A stretch of DNA of 47,664 nt from an uncultured Prevotella sp. (GTDB lineage Bacteria; Bacteroidota; Bacteroidia; Bacteroidales; Bacteroidaceae), in the NCBI GenBank assembly GCA_944321295.1, contig CALUKU010000026.1, forward strand, positions 1-47,664. Direction: 5' to 3'. The position numbers and the translations under genes are program-made. Below, in pieces: positions 32,869 through 42,388 of the stretch (positions are counted from its first letter, which is position 1; every line of letters starts with the position of its first letter). The notes under the pieces were generated by a model. It did no database searches, was not told where the DNA came from, and saw only the letters and a list, made by a program, of their open reading frames with translations.

Positions 32869-34191
32869 ATGGACGAAAGACGTAGCATAGTCGATTTCGG
32901 CGAACCCGAAAAGAAGAAAAGCATAATAAAGGTCATCGGCGTGGGCGGCGGAGGAGGCAACGCCGTCAACCACATGTACCGTGAGGGCATACACGACGTG
33001 TCGTTCGTGCTGTGCAACACTGACAACCAGGCGCTCAGCGACTCGCCCGTGCCCGTGCATCTGCAGCTCGGCAAGGAGGGACTCGGCGCCGGCAACAAGC
33101 CCGAGAAGGCGCGCGAGGCCGCCGAGGAAAGCATTGAGGAAGTGAAGAAAATGCTCAACGACGGCACCAAGATGGCCTTCATCACCGCCGGAATGGGCGG
33201 CGGCACCGGCACCGGAGCCGCCCCTGTGATAGCCCGCGTATCGAAGGAGCTTGGCATATTGACCGTAGGCATTGTGACGATACCCTTCCGCTTCGAGGGC
33301 GAGAAGAAGATTGACCAGGCCCTCGACGGCGTGGAGGAGATGGCGAAACACGTTGACGCGCTGCTCGTCATCAACAACGAACGCCTGCGCGAGATATATC
33401 CCGAGCTGTCGATACTCGACGCCTTCGGCAAGGCCGACGACACCCTGAGCGTTGCCGCTAAGAGTATTGCCGAGATAATAACCGTGCACGGACTGATGAA
33501 CCTCGACTTCAACGACGTCAAGACCGTGCTCAAGGACGGCGGAGTGGCCATCATGAGCACCGGCTACGGCGAAGGCGACGGCCGCGTTAAGAAGGCCATC
33601 GACGACGCGCTCAATTCGCCGCTGCTCAACGATAACGACATTTTCAACTCTAAGAAAATACTTCTCAACATATCCTTCAGCGGCGAGAAGGGCAGCAGCA
33701 AGGGCAGCCTGATGATGGAGGAGATGAACGACGTGAACGACTTCATCGCCAAGTTCGACACCAAGTTCGAGTTCAAGTGGGGCTTGGCTACCGACCCCGA
33801 GCTGGGCGACAAGATTAAGGTCACCATCCTTGCCACGGGCTTCGGCATTGAGGACGTGGACGGAATGAACAACCACATCAAGAAACACACCCAGGAGGAG
33901 AACGAGCGCCGCGCCGAGGAAGAGGAGAAGGCGGCCGAGAAGCGCGCACGCCGCGAGCGCATATACGGCGGCGACGGCAAGGCCTCGAAGTACAAGCGCC
34001 GCCCGCATATCTACATCTTCCGCCAGGAAGACCTTGACAACGACGACGTGATTTCGGCCGTAGAGTCGACGCCTACTTACAAGCGCACGCGTCAGGAGCT
34101 TGAGGAAATCAAGAACCAGGCCGTAGGCCACGTGAAGAAACAGGACGCCGACGACGGCAGCAAGGTGCAAGGCACTATAAAGTTTGCGTGA
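32869..34191 (+). CDS. ftsZ: FtsZ, tubulin-like division protein
   Basis: A 440-residue GTPase that forms the division ring. The nucleotide site starts with VIGVGGGGGNAV (about 22-33), the tubulin signature GGGTGTGAAPVIA is at about 108-120, and the T7 loop with NLDFNDVKTVL follows (about 205). After about 320 an acidic and basic linker rich in Glu/Arg/Ala leads to HIYIFRQEDLDNDDVISAVESTPTYKR (by position about 379-405). The protein ends in VQGTIKFA; I do not see a classic C-terminal peptide of the type D-I-P-x-F-L that binds FtsA. It closes the cluster; an intrinsic terminator follows. Confidence 0.97.
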   Translation: MDERRSIVDFGEPEKKKSIIKVIGVGGGGGNAVNHMYREGIHDVSFVLCNTDNQALSDSPVPVHLQLGKEGLGAGNKPEKAREAAEESIEEVKKMLNDGTKMAFITAGMGGGTGTGAAPVIARVSKELGILTVGIVTIPFRFEGEKKIDQALDGVEEMAKHVDALLVINNERLREIYPELSILDAFGKADDTLSVAAKSIAEIITVHGLMNLDFNDVKTVLKDGGVAIMSTGYGEGDGRVKKAIDDALNSPLLNDNDIFNSKKILLNISFSGEKGSSKGSLMMEEMNDVNDFIAKFDTKFEFKWGLATDPELGDKIKVTILATGFGIEDVDGMNNHIKKHTQEENERRAEEEEKAAEKRARRERIYGGDGKASKYKRRPHIYIFRQEDLDNDDVISAVESTPTYKRTRQELEEIKNQAVGHVKKQDADDGSKVQGTIKFA

Positions 34192-34198
34192 AACAAAA

Positions 34199-34296
34199 GC
34201 CCCTCCCTGCCTCCCTCGTGGGGAGGAGAAGTGGCGATATGCATTTAAGTAATCAGGCTCCTTCCCGCGGGGGAGGCGGAGAGGGGCCGCTTTTTT
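34199..34296 (+). terminator. Terminator and palindromic repeat after ftsZ
   Basis: GCCCCTCCCTGCCTCCC (34199-34215) pairs with GGGAGGCGGAGAGGGGC (34271-34287) with two mismatches, followed by six T. Inside are two smaller hairpins (CTCCCTCGTGGGGAG; CCCGCGGG). It looks like a dispersed repeat that is used as a terminator; the next ATG is only 7 nt after the T run. Confidence 0.75.
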
Positions 34297-34302
34297 ATAG
34301 TT

Positions 34303-34752
34303 ATGGCATTATTCGAACAAGTTAGCAACGACATTAAGGAGGCCATGAAGGCTCGCGACAAGGTGCGTCTTGAAACCTTGCGCAATATCAAGAAAGTGTT
34401 CCTCGAGGCAAAGACGGCTCCCGGAGCCAACGACACCCTTGAGGACGCCGACGCCCTGAAGCTGCTCTCGAAGCTGGCAAAGCAGGGCAAGGAGTCGGCC
34501 GCCACATACGTGCAGCAGAACCGTCAGGACCTGGCCGATGCCGAGTTGGCGCAGGTGGCGGTAATCGAGGAATATCTGCCCAAGCCCCTGAGCGAGGCCG
34601 AGATTGAGGCCGCCGTCAAGGAGCTGATAGCCTCTACGGGCGCCCAGGGCATGAAAGACATGGGCCGCGTCATGGGCCTTGCCACCAAGCAGATGGCCGG
34701 CCGCGCCGACGGCGGAGCCATCTCGGCCATCGTTAAGCGACTGCTCGCCTGA
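34303..34752 (+). CDS. GatB/YqeY domain protein
   Basis: A 149-residue YqeY-type protein related to the C-terminal, tRNA-contacting domain of GatB. The N-terminal helical part (LFEQVSNDIKEAMKARDKVRLETLRNIK) and the C-terminal part (YLPKPLSEAEIEAAVKELI, then GMKDMGRVMGLATKQMAGRADGG, given by position about 87-140) are typical. Its role is not settled. It is separated from ftsZ by a terminator whose T run ends 7 nt before its start, so its transcription start must lie within the repeat or it depends on read-through from ftsZ. Confidence 0.93.
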   Translation: MALFEQVSNDIKEAMKARDKVRLETLRNIKKVFLEAKTAPGANDTLEDADALKLLSKLAKQGKESAATYVQQNRQDLADAELAQVAVIEEYLPKPLSEAEIEAAVKELIASTGAQGMKDMGRVMGLATKQMAGRADGGAISAIVKRLLA

Positions 34753-34792
34753 CGGGCGGAGCTTAGGCGCAGCCCGTGCGCCGCTGACATAC

Positions 34793-34843
34793 AAGCCCCT
34801 TTTGCGCCTGCTGCATGACAGCTGCCGCAAAGGGGGCTTTTCG
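34793..34843 (+). terminator. Terminator after the GatB/YqeY gene
   Basis: AAGCCCCTTTTGCG (34793-34806) pairs with CGCAAAGGGGGCTT (34826-34839) with one G-T wobble, followed by TTCGTTT. Confidence 0.8.
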
Positions 34844-34919
34844 TTTATATTTTTCCGGCTAATCTATTACCGGAATACTGACCGCGCCAATGTGCGGACG
34901 ACTTGAAAACTTATTCGCC

Positions 34920-36113
34920 ATGAAAACAATCTTAACATTATTCCTTGCGCTGTTCGTTGCCTCGGTGCCCGTTATGGCGCAGCAGGACGCGGACCGGGAA
35001 ACCATGCCCGACTCGCCCGAATCAGTGGCCCGGCTCGACAGCCTCGTGGCAAGCGCCATGAATATAGAGGACTACAAGCTGGCCCTGAGCCTGCGCACGC
35101 GTCAGGTCGACATGCTCGGGCGCCTCAACGGAACGGCCGACAGCGCCTACGTCAGCACCTACGCCACGCTCGCCCCGCTGCATTATCGCGCCGGCGACCT
35201 GGCCTCGGCCATCGCCGTGGCCGACAGCGCGGCCGCTATGTACGCTGCCCGCGTAGACTCTACCGACGCCCGTTACGCTTTCATCGTCGACAATCTCGGC
35301 TTCTACCAGGCGTCGGCCGAGCAGTATGAGGCCGCCGAGGCCAACGCCCGCAAGGCCCTTGCCGTTTACGAGAAGTTCTACCGCAACGATAACGACATGG
35401 CAGTCATCCTGTTGCATGCCGCCGAGGCGTGCGCCGGCAACGGCAATGCGGCCGACGCCGTGGCCTTCGAGCTGCGCGGCATGAACATCATCCGCCAGCT
35501 CTACGGCGAACATTCGTCAAACTATACCGACGAGGCGGAGTATCTTGAGGCGTACTACCGCCTGGCGGGTGACGACGCCAAGGCCGACGAGCTGCGCTCA
35601 AGGGTCGCCAGGCTGAAGGCCGAGGCCGCCGACGGCGTAATGGACATACCTTCGCCCGCCTATGTCAACACGGCCGAGCGGGCGCGTTGGTTCAACCTGC
35701 AGGCGGCCGCCTGCGCCACCTTCCTGCTGAGGACGGCCCCGGCCGACGTCGAGCGCACCAACGTCTGCGCGTTTCTTTGGGCGTGGGTGGCCAAGTCGCC
35801 CGATGTCAATGTGACGGTAGGCACGGTCGTGGCTAAGGCCGCGCAGACGCCTCACGGCGAAATGCTGATGATGGCGTATGCCGCCGCCGTGATTAAGGAT
35901 GCGCTCGCCCGGAAGGACCCTACCATGACCGACGAGGACTATGCCGAGGCCGCCGTGCAGATGGTTGACTACTACAACCGCAACAAAGACTATTTCGGCA
36001 AGAACGGGGTGATGGAAGATTACGCCAAGCTCGTGCGCAAGGGCGACTTTAAGAAGATGTTCATAGAGCAGGGCAGGGAGGACGACAAGAAGGAGCATGT
36101 GCAGATAAAGTAG
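34920..36113 (+). CDS. Exported TPR-like protein of unknown function
   Basis: A 397-residue secreted protein. The signal peptide is MKTILTLFLALFVASVPVMA with cleavage before QQ. Residues 35-250 look like tetratricopeptide repeats (HYRAGDLASAIAVADSAAAMY, QASAEQYEAAEANARKALAVY). The C-terminal 150 residues (ARWFNLQAAACATFLLRTAP to NRNKDYFGKNGVMEDYAKL) are helical and I do not recognise them. The frame is open ten codons upstream, but the signal peptide fixes the start at 34920. It is a single gene between a terminator and the repeat-filled gap before recO, without a pathway context. Confidence 0.82.
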   Translation: MKTILTLFLALFVASVPVMAQQDADRETMPDSPESVARLDSLVASAMNIEDYKLALSLRTRQVDMLGRLNGTADSAYVSTYATLAPLHYRAGDLASAIAVADSAAAMYAARVDSTDARYAFIVDNLGFYQASAEQYEAAEANARKALAVYEKFYRNDNDMAVILLHAAEACAGNGNAADAVAFELRGMNIIRQLYGEHSSNYTDEAEYLEAYYRLAGDDAKADELRSRVARLKAEAADGVMDIPSPAYVNTAERARWFNLQAAACATFLLRTAPADVERTNVCAFLWAWVAKSPDVNVTVGTVVAKAAQTPHGEMLMMAYAAAVIKDALARKDPTMTDEDYAEAAVQMVDYYNRNKDYFGKNGVMEDYAKLVRKGDFKKMFIEQGREDDKKEHVQIK

Positions 36114-36160
36114 CGTGGCTTCGGTGTTGTTTTTATGCCGAAGAATATGAAACACATTCT

Positions 36161-36273
36161 TGTGCGGACATGATTTATTATGTCCGCACGTTCTGTAAAG
36201 AACGTTTTTATGTGCAAAATCAACTGAATACGCCTCTTCGCGGCGTGCGGACATAATAAATTATGTCCCTACG
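36161..36273. repeat. MITE-like element, copy C
   Basis: TGTGCGGACATGATTTATTA from 36161 and CGTGCGGACATAATAAATTA from 36244, the latter continuing to TGTCCCTACG at 36273, form the inverted ends; the left end is itself nearly palindromic (GTGCGGAC ... GTCCGCAC). The inside has a small hairpin (ACGTTCTGTAAAGAACGT). There is no coding frame. Confidence 0.8.
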
Positions 36274-36335
36274 AGAGGGTGTAACTATTATGCCAAATTT
36301 GCGTTAAGGCCAGCTGGCCGTTTTCCCGCCATCAT

Positions 36336-36376
36336 GCAAGACGCCGCCAATCGCATTGCGATTGGCGGCGTCTTGC
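36336..36376. terminator. 41-nt perfect hairpin near recO end
   Basis: The 20 bases from 36336 (GCAAGACGCCGCCAATCGCA) and the 20 ending at 36376 are exact reverse complements around a single central T. Such a stem would be very stable. It stands beside REP copy R6 and probably ends recO transcription or read-through from the plus strand. Confidence 0.8.
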
Positions 36377-36381
36377 GTTGT

Positions 36382-36460
36382 AAAAGGTGGCCTTTTACCG
36401 CCTGAAAGGCCACCTTTTGCAATGCCGTTGTTTGCCTGCATGTAACGTGTTGGTAATCAG
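36382..36460. repeat. REP-like hairpin plus motif, copy R6
   Basis: AAAAGGTGGCCTTT (36382-36395) pairs exactly with AAAGGCCACCTTTT (36405-36418). The motif TGTAACGTGTTGGTAATCAG follows at 36441-36460. The recO stop is 22 nt further on. Confidence 0.85.
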
Positions 36461-36481
36461 CTGTTTGCTGATGCGCGGCCG

Positions 36482-37213
36482 TCAGCCGCCGGCGAACAGC
36501 TCTTTCAGCACGGCGAGCGACTTCAACTCGGGAAAGTCGGGCATGTGTATCTGGTAATAACGCAGTATGACGTCGGCCATGCGGTTGCGCTCCGCGCGCG
36601 TCATTTTATATAGGTGCATCGTAGGGTAGTTCATCCTCAGCAGCATGGTGATGCGCTGCGACTCCTCATGCGGCAGGCAGTCGGCGTGCATGGGGGCGTC
36701 GGTGCTGAAGCAGCTGGCGCGCAGGTCGAAGCGGCAACCGGGCCGGTAGCCGTCGGTGTTGGGGTAGAAACCGAGGAACCTGGCCATCCTCATCATGAAC
36801 ACCAGATGGAAGTTGGCCGTGCTGCCCGTGCATCCGTCAAGCCAGCGCAGGCTGTTCTCCACGTAGGCGAAGGCCGGCTCGTCGAGCGGTTCGCCTCGCG
36901 TGGCGCAGCGCATGAACTCGGCCAGGAACATCGCCACGGCCAGTTTCGTCGGCTCGAAGGGTATCGTGGCATACGGCACGGCCACCCTTGCCTCCTTTAT
37001 CCGCTGCAGGCGCGCACGCTGGCGCACGTCTATCACGGCCTCGACGATGAACAGCGGCTGGAAGCATTGTTTCTTCAGGCCCGCCCGTGGCGACTTCGAC
37101 AGCGTGGCGATGCACGACATGCGCCCGTGCGAGGCCGTCAGCAGCTCTACTATGAGCTTCGACTCGCCGTATTTGAATGAGTGCAGCACGATGGCTCTGG
37201 TTGTTGTCAGCAT
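36482..37213 (-). CDS. recO: RecO, DNA repair mediator
   Basis: A 243-residue RecO, which helps load RecA on SSB-coated DNA together with RecR. The N-terminal OB fold begins TTTRAIVLHSFKYGESKLIVELLT and LKKQCFQPLFIVEAVI follows (both within residues 2-90). The helical C-terminal part has four cysteines, not all in CxxC pairs: Cys in MRCATRG, LDGCTGS, RPGCRF and RASCF. The frame is open 64 codons upstream, but that part has no family match and contains the -7 box; ATG 37213 gives the standard start. It is a single gene, divergent from tRNA-Glu. Confidence 0.93.
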   Translation of the reverse strand: MLTTTRAIVLHSFKYGESKLIVELLTASHGRMSCIATLSKSPRAGLKKQCFQPLFIVEAVIDVRQRARLQRIKEARVAVPYATIPFEPTKLAVAMFLAEFMRCATRGEPLDEPAFAYVENSLRWLDGCTGSTANFHLVFMMRMARFLGFYPNTDGYRPGCRFDLRASCFSTDAPMHADCLPHEESQRITMLLRMNYPTMHLYKMTRAERNRMADVILRYYQIHMPDFPELKSLAVLKELFAGG

Positions 37214-37305
37214 GGCGTCATGATGTTGTTTGCGGGTTGTCAGGCCCGCCGTCCCGTGGCAGCCGTTATTGCGCGGCATGGCGTCGGGAAGGGGCTTGTT
37301 TCCTG

Positions 37306-37313
37306 CAAAAATA
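37306..37313 (-). promoter_or_regulatory. recO -7 box
   Basis: CAAAAATA on the plus strand reads TATTTTTG on the minus strand, 92 nt before the recO ATG at 37213. No TTTG box is seen at the usual spacing. Confidence 0.45.
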
Positions 37314-37353
37314 CGCATTTTTAGGCTGTTTTGATGAAAAATATTGAAAAAAG

Positions 37354-37385
37354 TTTGGCGGTTCGGAATAAAACCCCTACCTTTG
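37354..37385 (+). promoter_or_regulatory. Promoter of tRNA-Glu (and probably rpsT)
   Basis: TTTG (37354-37357), 20 nt, TACCTTTG (37378-37385): a complete match to the Bacteroidota housekeeping promoter. The tRNA begins 21 nt after it. Confidence 0.88.
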
Positions 37386-37405
37386 CACCGCAAAAATACA
37401 ACCAC

Positions 37406-37477
37406 GGTCCCTTCGTCTATCGGCTAGGACGAGAGATTTTCATTCTCTAAAGAGGAGTTCGACTCTCCTAGGGACTA
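37406..37477 (+). tRNA. tRNA-Glu (anticodon TTC)
   Basis: A 72-nt cloverleaf. The acceptor stem is GGTCCCT with AGGGACT (first pair G-T) and discriminator A. The D arm holds CTATCGGCTAGGAC, the anticodon stem is AGAGA/TCTCT with loop TTTTCAT (anticodon TTC), and the T arm is AGGAGTTCGACTCTCCT. CCA is not encoded. rpsT starts 36 nt downstream with no promoter visible between, so they are probably co-transcribed and the tRNA cut out. Confidence 0.97.
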
Positions 37478-37513
37478 CAATAACAACAACAAAGGAAAAG
37501 GAAATAAGACAAG

Positions 37514-37768
37514 ATGGCTAATCACAAATCATCAGTTAAGAGAATCCGTCAGGACAAGAAAAAGACTTTGCACAATAAATATTACGCAAAGACAATGCGC
37601 AACGCCGTCCGTAAGTTGCGCGCCATGACAGACAAGGAAGAGGCTCTGAAGCTTTATCCTACGGTGCAGAAGATGCTTGACAAGCTGGCTAAGACCAACC
37701 TTATCCACAAGAACAAGGCTGCCAACTTGAAGTCGAGCTTGGCTTGCCACGTTAACAAGTTGGCATAA
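37514..37768 (+). CDS. rpsT: 30S ribosomal protein S20
   Basis: An 84-residue S20, a helical protein that binds 16S rRNA. It starts [21 protein letters not shown] and has the usual pattern of basic residues, with SALKTxxKK replaced by [16 protein letters not shown]. The length is normal for the family. It lies directly after tRNA-Glu and is followed by an intrinsic terminator (37801-37838). Confidence 0.97.
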   Translation: MANHKSSVKRIRQDKKKTLHNKYYAKTMRNAVRKLRAMTDKEEALKLYPTVQKMLDKLAKTNLIHKNKAANLKSSLACHVNKLA

Positions 37769-37800
37769 GGCTGATAGTAAGTAAACGACGATATTTTACG

Positions 37801-37838
37801 GGCTGCAACCTCCTTCAAGGGAAGTTGCAGCCTTTGTT
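37801..37838 (+). terminator. rpsT terminator
   Basis: GGCTGCAAC (37801-37809) pairs with GTTGCAGCC (37824-37832), followed by TTTGTT. Confidence 0.88.
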
Positions 37839-37892
37839 ATGCCCTTAAGGCTGGCCGGCTATGGCCCTTCGGGCGTAAATCTGCGTCGAATA

Positions 37893-37924
37893 TTTGTACA
37901 TGACGCGGAAAATCATTACCTTTG
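37893..37924 (+). promoter_or_regulatory. Promoter of the SusR-like gene
   Basis: TTTG (37893-37896), 20 nt, TACCTTTG (37917-37924): a full match. It lies inside the longer open frame and so sets the start downstream of it, at 37953 or 37962. Confidence 0.85.
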
Positions 37925-37952
37925 CCTTTACCATGAAGCTTTTGTTCAAACC

Positions 37953-39593
37953 ATGAGACGCATGTCGATATCCCATATTAAGATAAGGTTGTGCCTGCTG
38001 GCGGTAGCCGTGTCGGCATGGCTGGCCGTTCACGCGGCAGGCCAGGACACGTCGGCGCTGCTCGATACGCTCGACCTTGCGTTGCGCGAGAGCCAGCGTT
38101 ACATCAACGCCCGGCGTGCTAAGATAACCCGGCTGAAGGCCGAACTGGCGCGCGCCGCCGACGACGAGGTGCGCTACCGCCTGACCGGACGGCTGCGCGA
38201 GGAGTACAGGTCGTTAGACATCGACTCGGCGCTTTACTTCGCCCACGAGAAGATGGCCGCCGCACGCCGCATAGGCAACATATCATACATGAGCGACGCG
38301 CGCATGAACCTCGCCGAGATGAGCGGCGTCTACGGCATGTACAAGGAGGCCTTGGACTATATCGACAGCGTTGATAAGAGCGTGCTCGACGTTTACCAGA
38401 TTGAGTATTACTACCATGTCTACCGCAATATCTACGGACTCATGGCCGACAACTGCAGCAACGCCGAGATGAAGAAGCGCTACCTGGAGCTGACCGACAG
38501 CTACCGCGACTCCATTCTGCTTGTCAACACTCCCGGTTCGTTCAACTACGTCGTCGTCAAGGCCGACCAGTATAACGTCCACGGACGCTTCGACGAGGCC
38601 ATAAAGCTGCTCGCCGGCGCTTATGATAAGTTCGACAACACCCACGGACGCGCGCTTCTCGACTACAATTGGGCCATGGCCTGCGCCGGCAAGGGCGACA
38701 CCGAGGGCGCCAAGCGCCGTTTCATCCTGTCGGCAATCAACGACATACGCTCGGGCATACGCGAGTACACGTCGCTGCGTCTGCTTGCGGTCATGCTTTA
38801 TAACGAGGGCGACGTCGACCGCGCCTACGCCTACATGACGCGCTGCATGGACGACGCGGCGGCCTGCAACTCGCTCTGGCGCATATACGAAGTGCAGAAG
38901 GCGTTCCCTATAATAAATAAGGTCTACCATCATAAGCTCGACCGCCAGCGTAAGATTATCTACTGTTCGCTGGTGTTCATCATCCTTCTTACGCTCTTCC
39001 TGGCCGTGGCCATGGTGCTCATAAAGAAGCAGATGAGCAAGGTTTCGGCAGCCCGCCGCCAGGCGCAAGAGGCCAACGTAAGGCTGAAGGAGCTTAACAG
39101 CGAGCTTAGCGAAAGCTCGCACATCAAGGAAGAGTACATCGCCCACTACATAGACCAGTGCTCGCTCTATATCGACAAGATGGACAAATACCGCAAACAC
39201 CTGCAGAAGGTGGCCCAGAAAGGCGGCGCGAAGGAGCTTTTCGACGAAATCCGCTCGAAGTCGTTCATCGACAACGAGCTGAAGGATTTTTACGCCCACT
39301 TTGACGATTCGTTCCTGAAGCTGTTCCCGAATTTCGTCGACGACTTCAACAGCCTGCTTGTGCCAGAGCAGCGGATACGGCTGAAGCCGGGCGAGAAGCT
39401 CAACACCGAGCTGCGCATCTTCGCCTTGGTGCGCCTCGGTATCAGCAGCAGCACCAAGATAGCGAGCTTCCTCCGTTATTCGGTCACCACCATTTACAAC
39501 TACCGTGTGAAGCTGCGCAACGCCGCGGCGGGCGACCGCGAGAAGTTCGACGACGCCGTGATGAAGATCGGCTTGAGCGACGACGACAACTGA
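37953..39593 (+). CDS. susR: SusR-like membrane regulator (TPR, one membrane segment, DUF6377)
   Basis: A 546-residue protein. Signal sequence at about 10-30 (CLLAVAVSAWLAVHAAGQ), a helical TPR-like sensor region to about 325, one membrane segment at about 334-356 (CSLVFIILLTLFLAVAMVLI), a coiled coil, and a cytosolic domain that ends in a helix-turn-helix (about 486-530: LRIFALVRLGISSSTKIASF, YSVTTIYNYRVKLRN). This is the layout of SusR, the membrane-bound activator of the Bacteroides starch locus, and of DUF6377 proteins. Its place before susB, susC and susD supports the role. It probably senses maltose-type sugars in the periplasm and turns on the genes downstream. ATG 37962 is an alternative start. 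The symbol is given by context and architecture. Confidence 0.82.
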   Translation: MRRMSISHIKIRLCLLAVAVSAWLAVHAAGQDTSALLDTLDLALRESQRYINARRAKITRLKAELARAADDEVRYRLTGRLREEYRSLDIDSALYFAHEKMAAARRIGNISYMSDARMNLAEMSGVYGMYKEALDYIDSVDKSVLDVYQIEYYYHVYRNIYGLMADNCSNAEMKKRYLELTDSYRDSILLVNTPGSFNYVVVKADQYNVHGRFDEAIKLLAGAYDKFDNTHGRALLDYNWAMACAGKGDTEGAKRRFILSAINDIRSGIREYTSLRLLAVMLYNEGDVDRAYAYMTRCMDDAAACNSLWRIYEVQKAFPIINKVYHHKLDRQRKIIYCSLVFIILLTLFLAVAMVLIKKQMSKVSAARRQAQEANVRLKELNSELSESSHIKEEYIAHYIDQCSLYIDKMDKYRKHLQKVAQKGGAKELFDEIRSKSFIDNELKDFYAHFDDSFLKLFPNFVDDFNSLLVPEQRIRLKPGEKLNTELRIFALVRLGISSSTKIASFLRYSVTTIYNYRVKLRNAAAGDREKFDDAVMKIGLSDDDN

Positions 39594-39657
39594 CGGTAAG
39601 CCGCACGAGGCGCGTCAGGCGGCTTGACGGATGGCGGTTTACGTGTAAAAATGTATC

Positions 39658-39687
39658 AAGTAGGGTGTTCACACACCCTACTTTTTT
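39658..39687 (+). terminator. Terminator after the SusR-like gene
   Basis: AAGTAGGGTGT (39658-39668) pairs with ACACCCTACTT (39673-39683), followed by a T run. It separates the regulator from the susB transcript. The rest of the 304-nt gap holds only the susB -7 box and a partial match to the REP companion motif (GCGTTGATAATCATTG, about 39710). Confidence 0.88.
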
Positions 39688-39798
39688 GTTAACCTTCGCT
39701 TTCTTTAATGCGTTGATAATCATTGTTTTACGTTTTTTAAGGTGCGTTTTACAGCTACTTTTTGAGTAAAACGTCCGTAGCACGCTTGTAATATTCAT

Positions 39799-42063
<2,265 letters not shown>

Positions 42064-42162
42064 TAAGTGGAGGGTGAATAATGCGGTTGTCTTGCCGGCG
42101 GCGCATACGGCTTATACGGCCGGTTGAGCCTGTCCGACAGTCCAAAACCGGCCGGACGCTTT

Positions 42163-42273
42163 GCGAAAGGCCACCTTTTAGCCTGCAAAAGGCCATCTTT
42201 TAGCGTGTAAAAGACCACGTTTTGCAGCCTGAAAGACGGCCTTTTGCAAACCCTCTGACTATCAACGGGTTAC
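42163..42273. repeat. REP-like cluster plus motif, copy R7 (susB-susC gap)
   Basis: Four half-units follow one another (GCGAAAGGCCACCTTTTA, GCAAAAGGCCATCTTTTA, TAAAAGACCACGTTTTGC, GAAAGACGGCCTTTTGC) and can pair as nested or adjacent hairpins. The motif is on the other strand at 42255-42273 (GTAACCCGTTGATAGTCAG in reverse complement). The 325-nt gap holds no gene; the part after the repeat has no clear promoter, only TACCTTGA at about 42344. Confidence 0.75.
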
Positions 42274-42388
42274 GAGGAGACGAAAAGTGAAGGCGGAAAA
42301 GCGTGGACAGGCCCGTGCTTCCGCGTCTCCCTGACAAACCGGAATACCTTGAAAACAATACCATAAATTACCAACCTTAAAACAAAAA

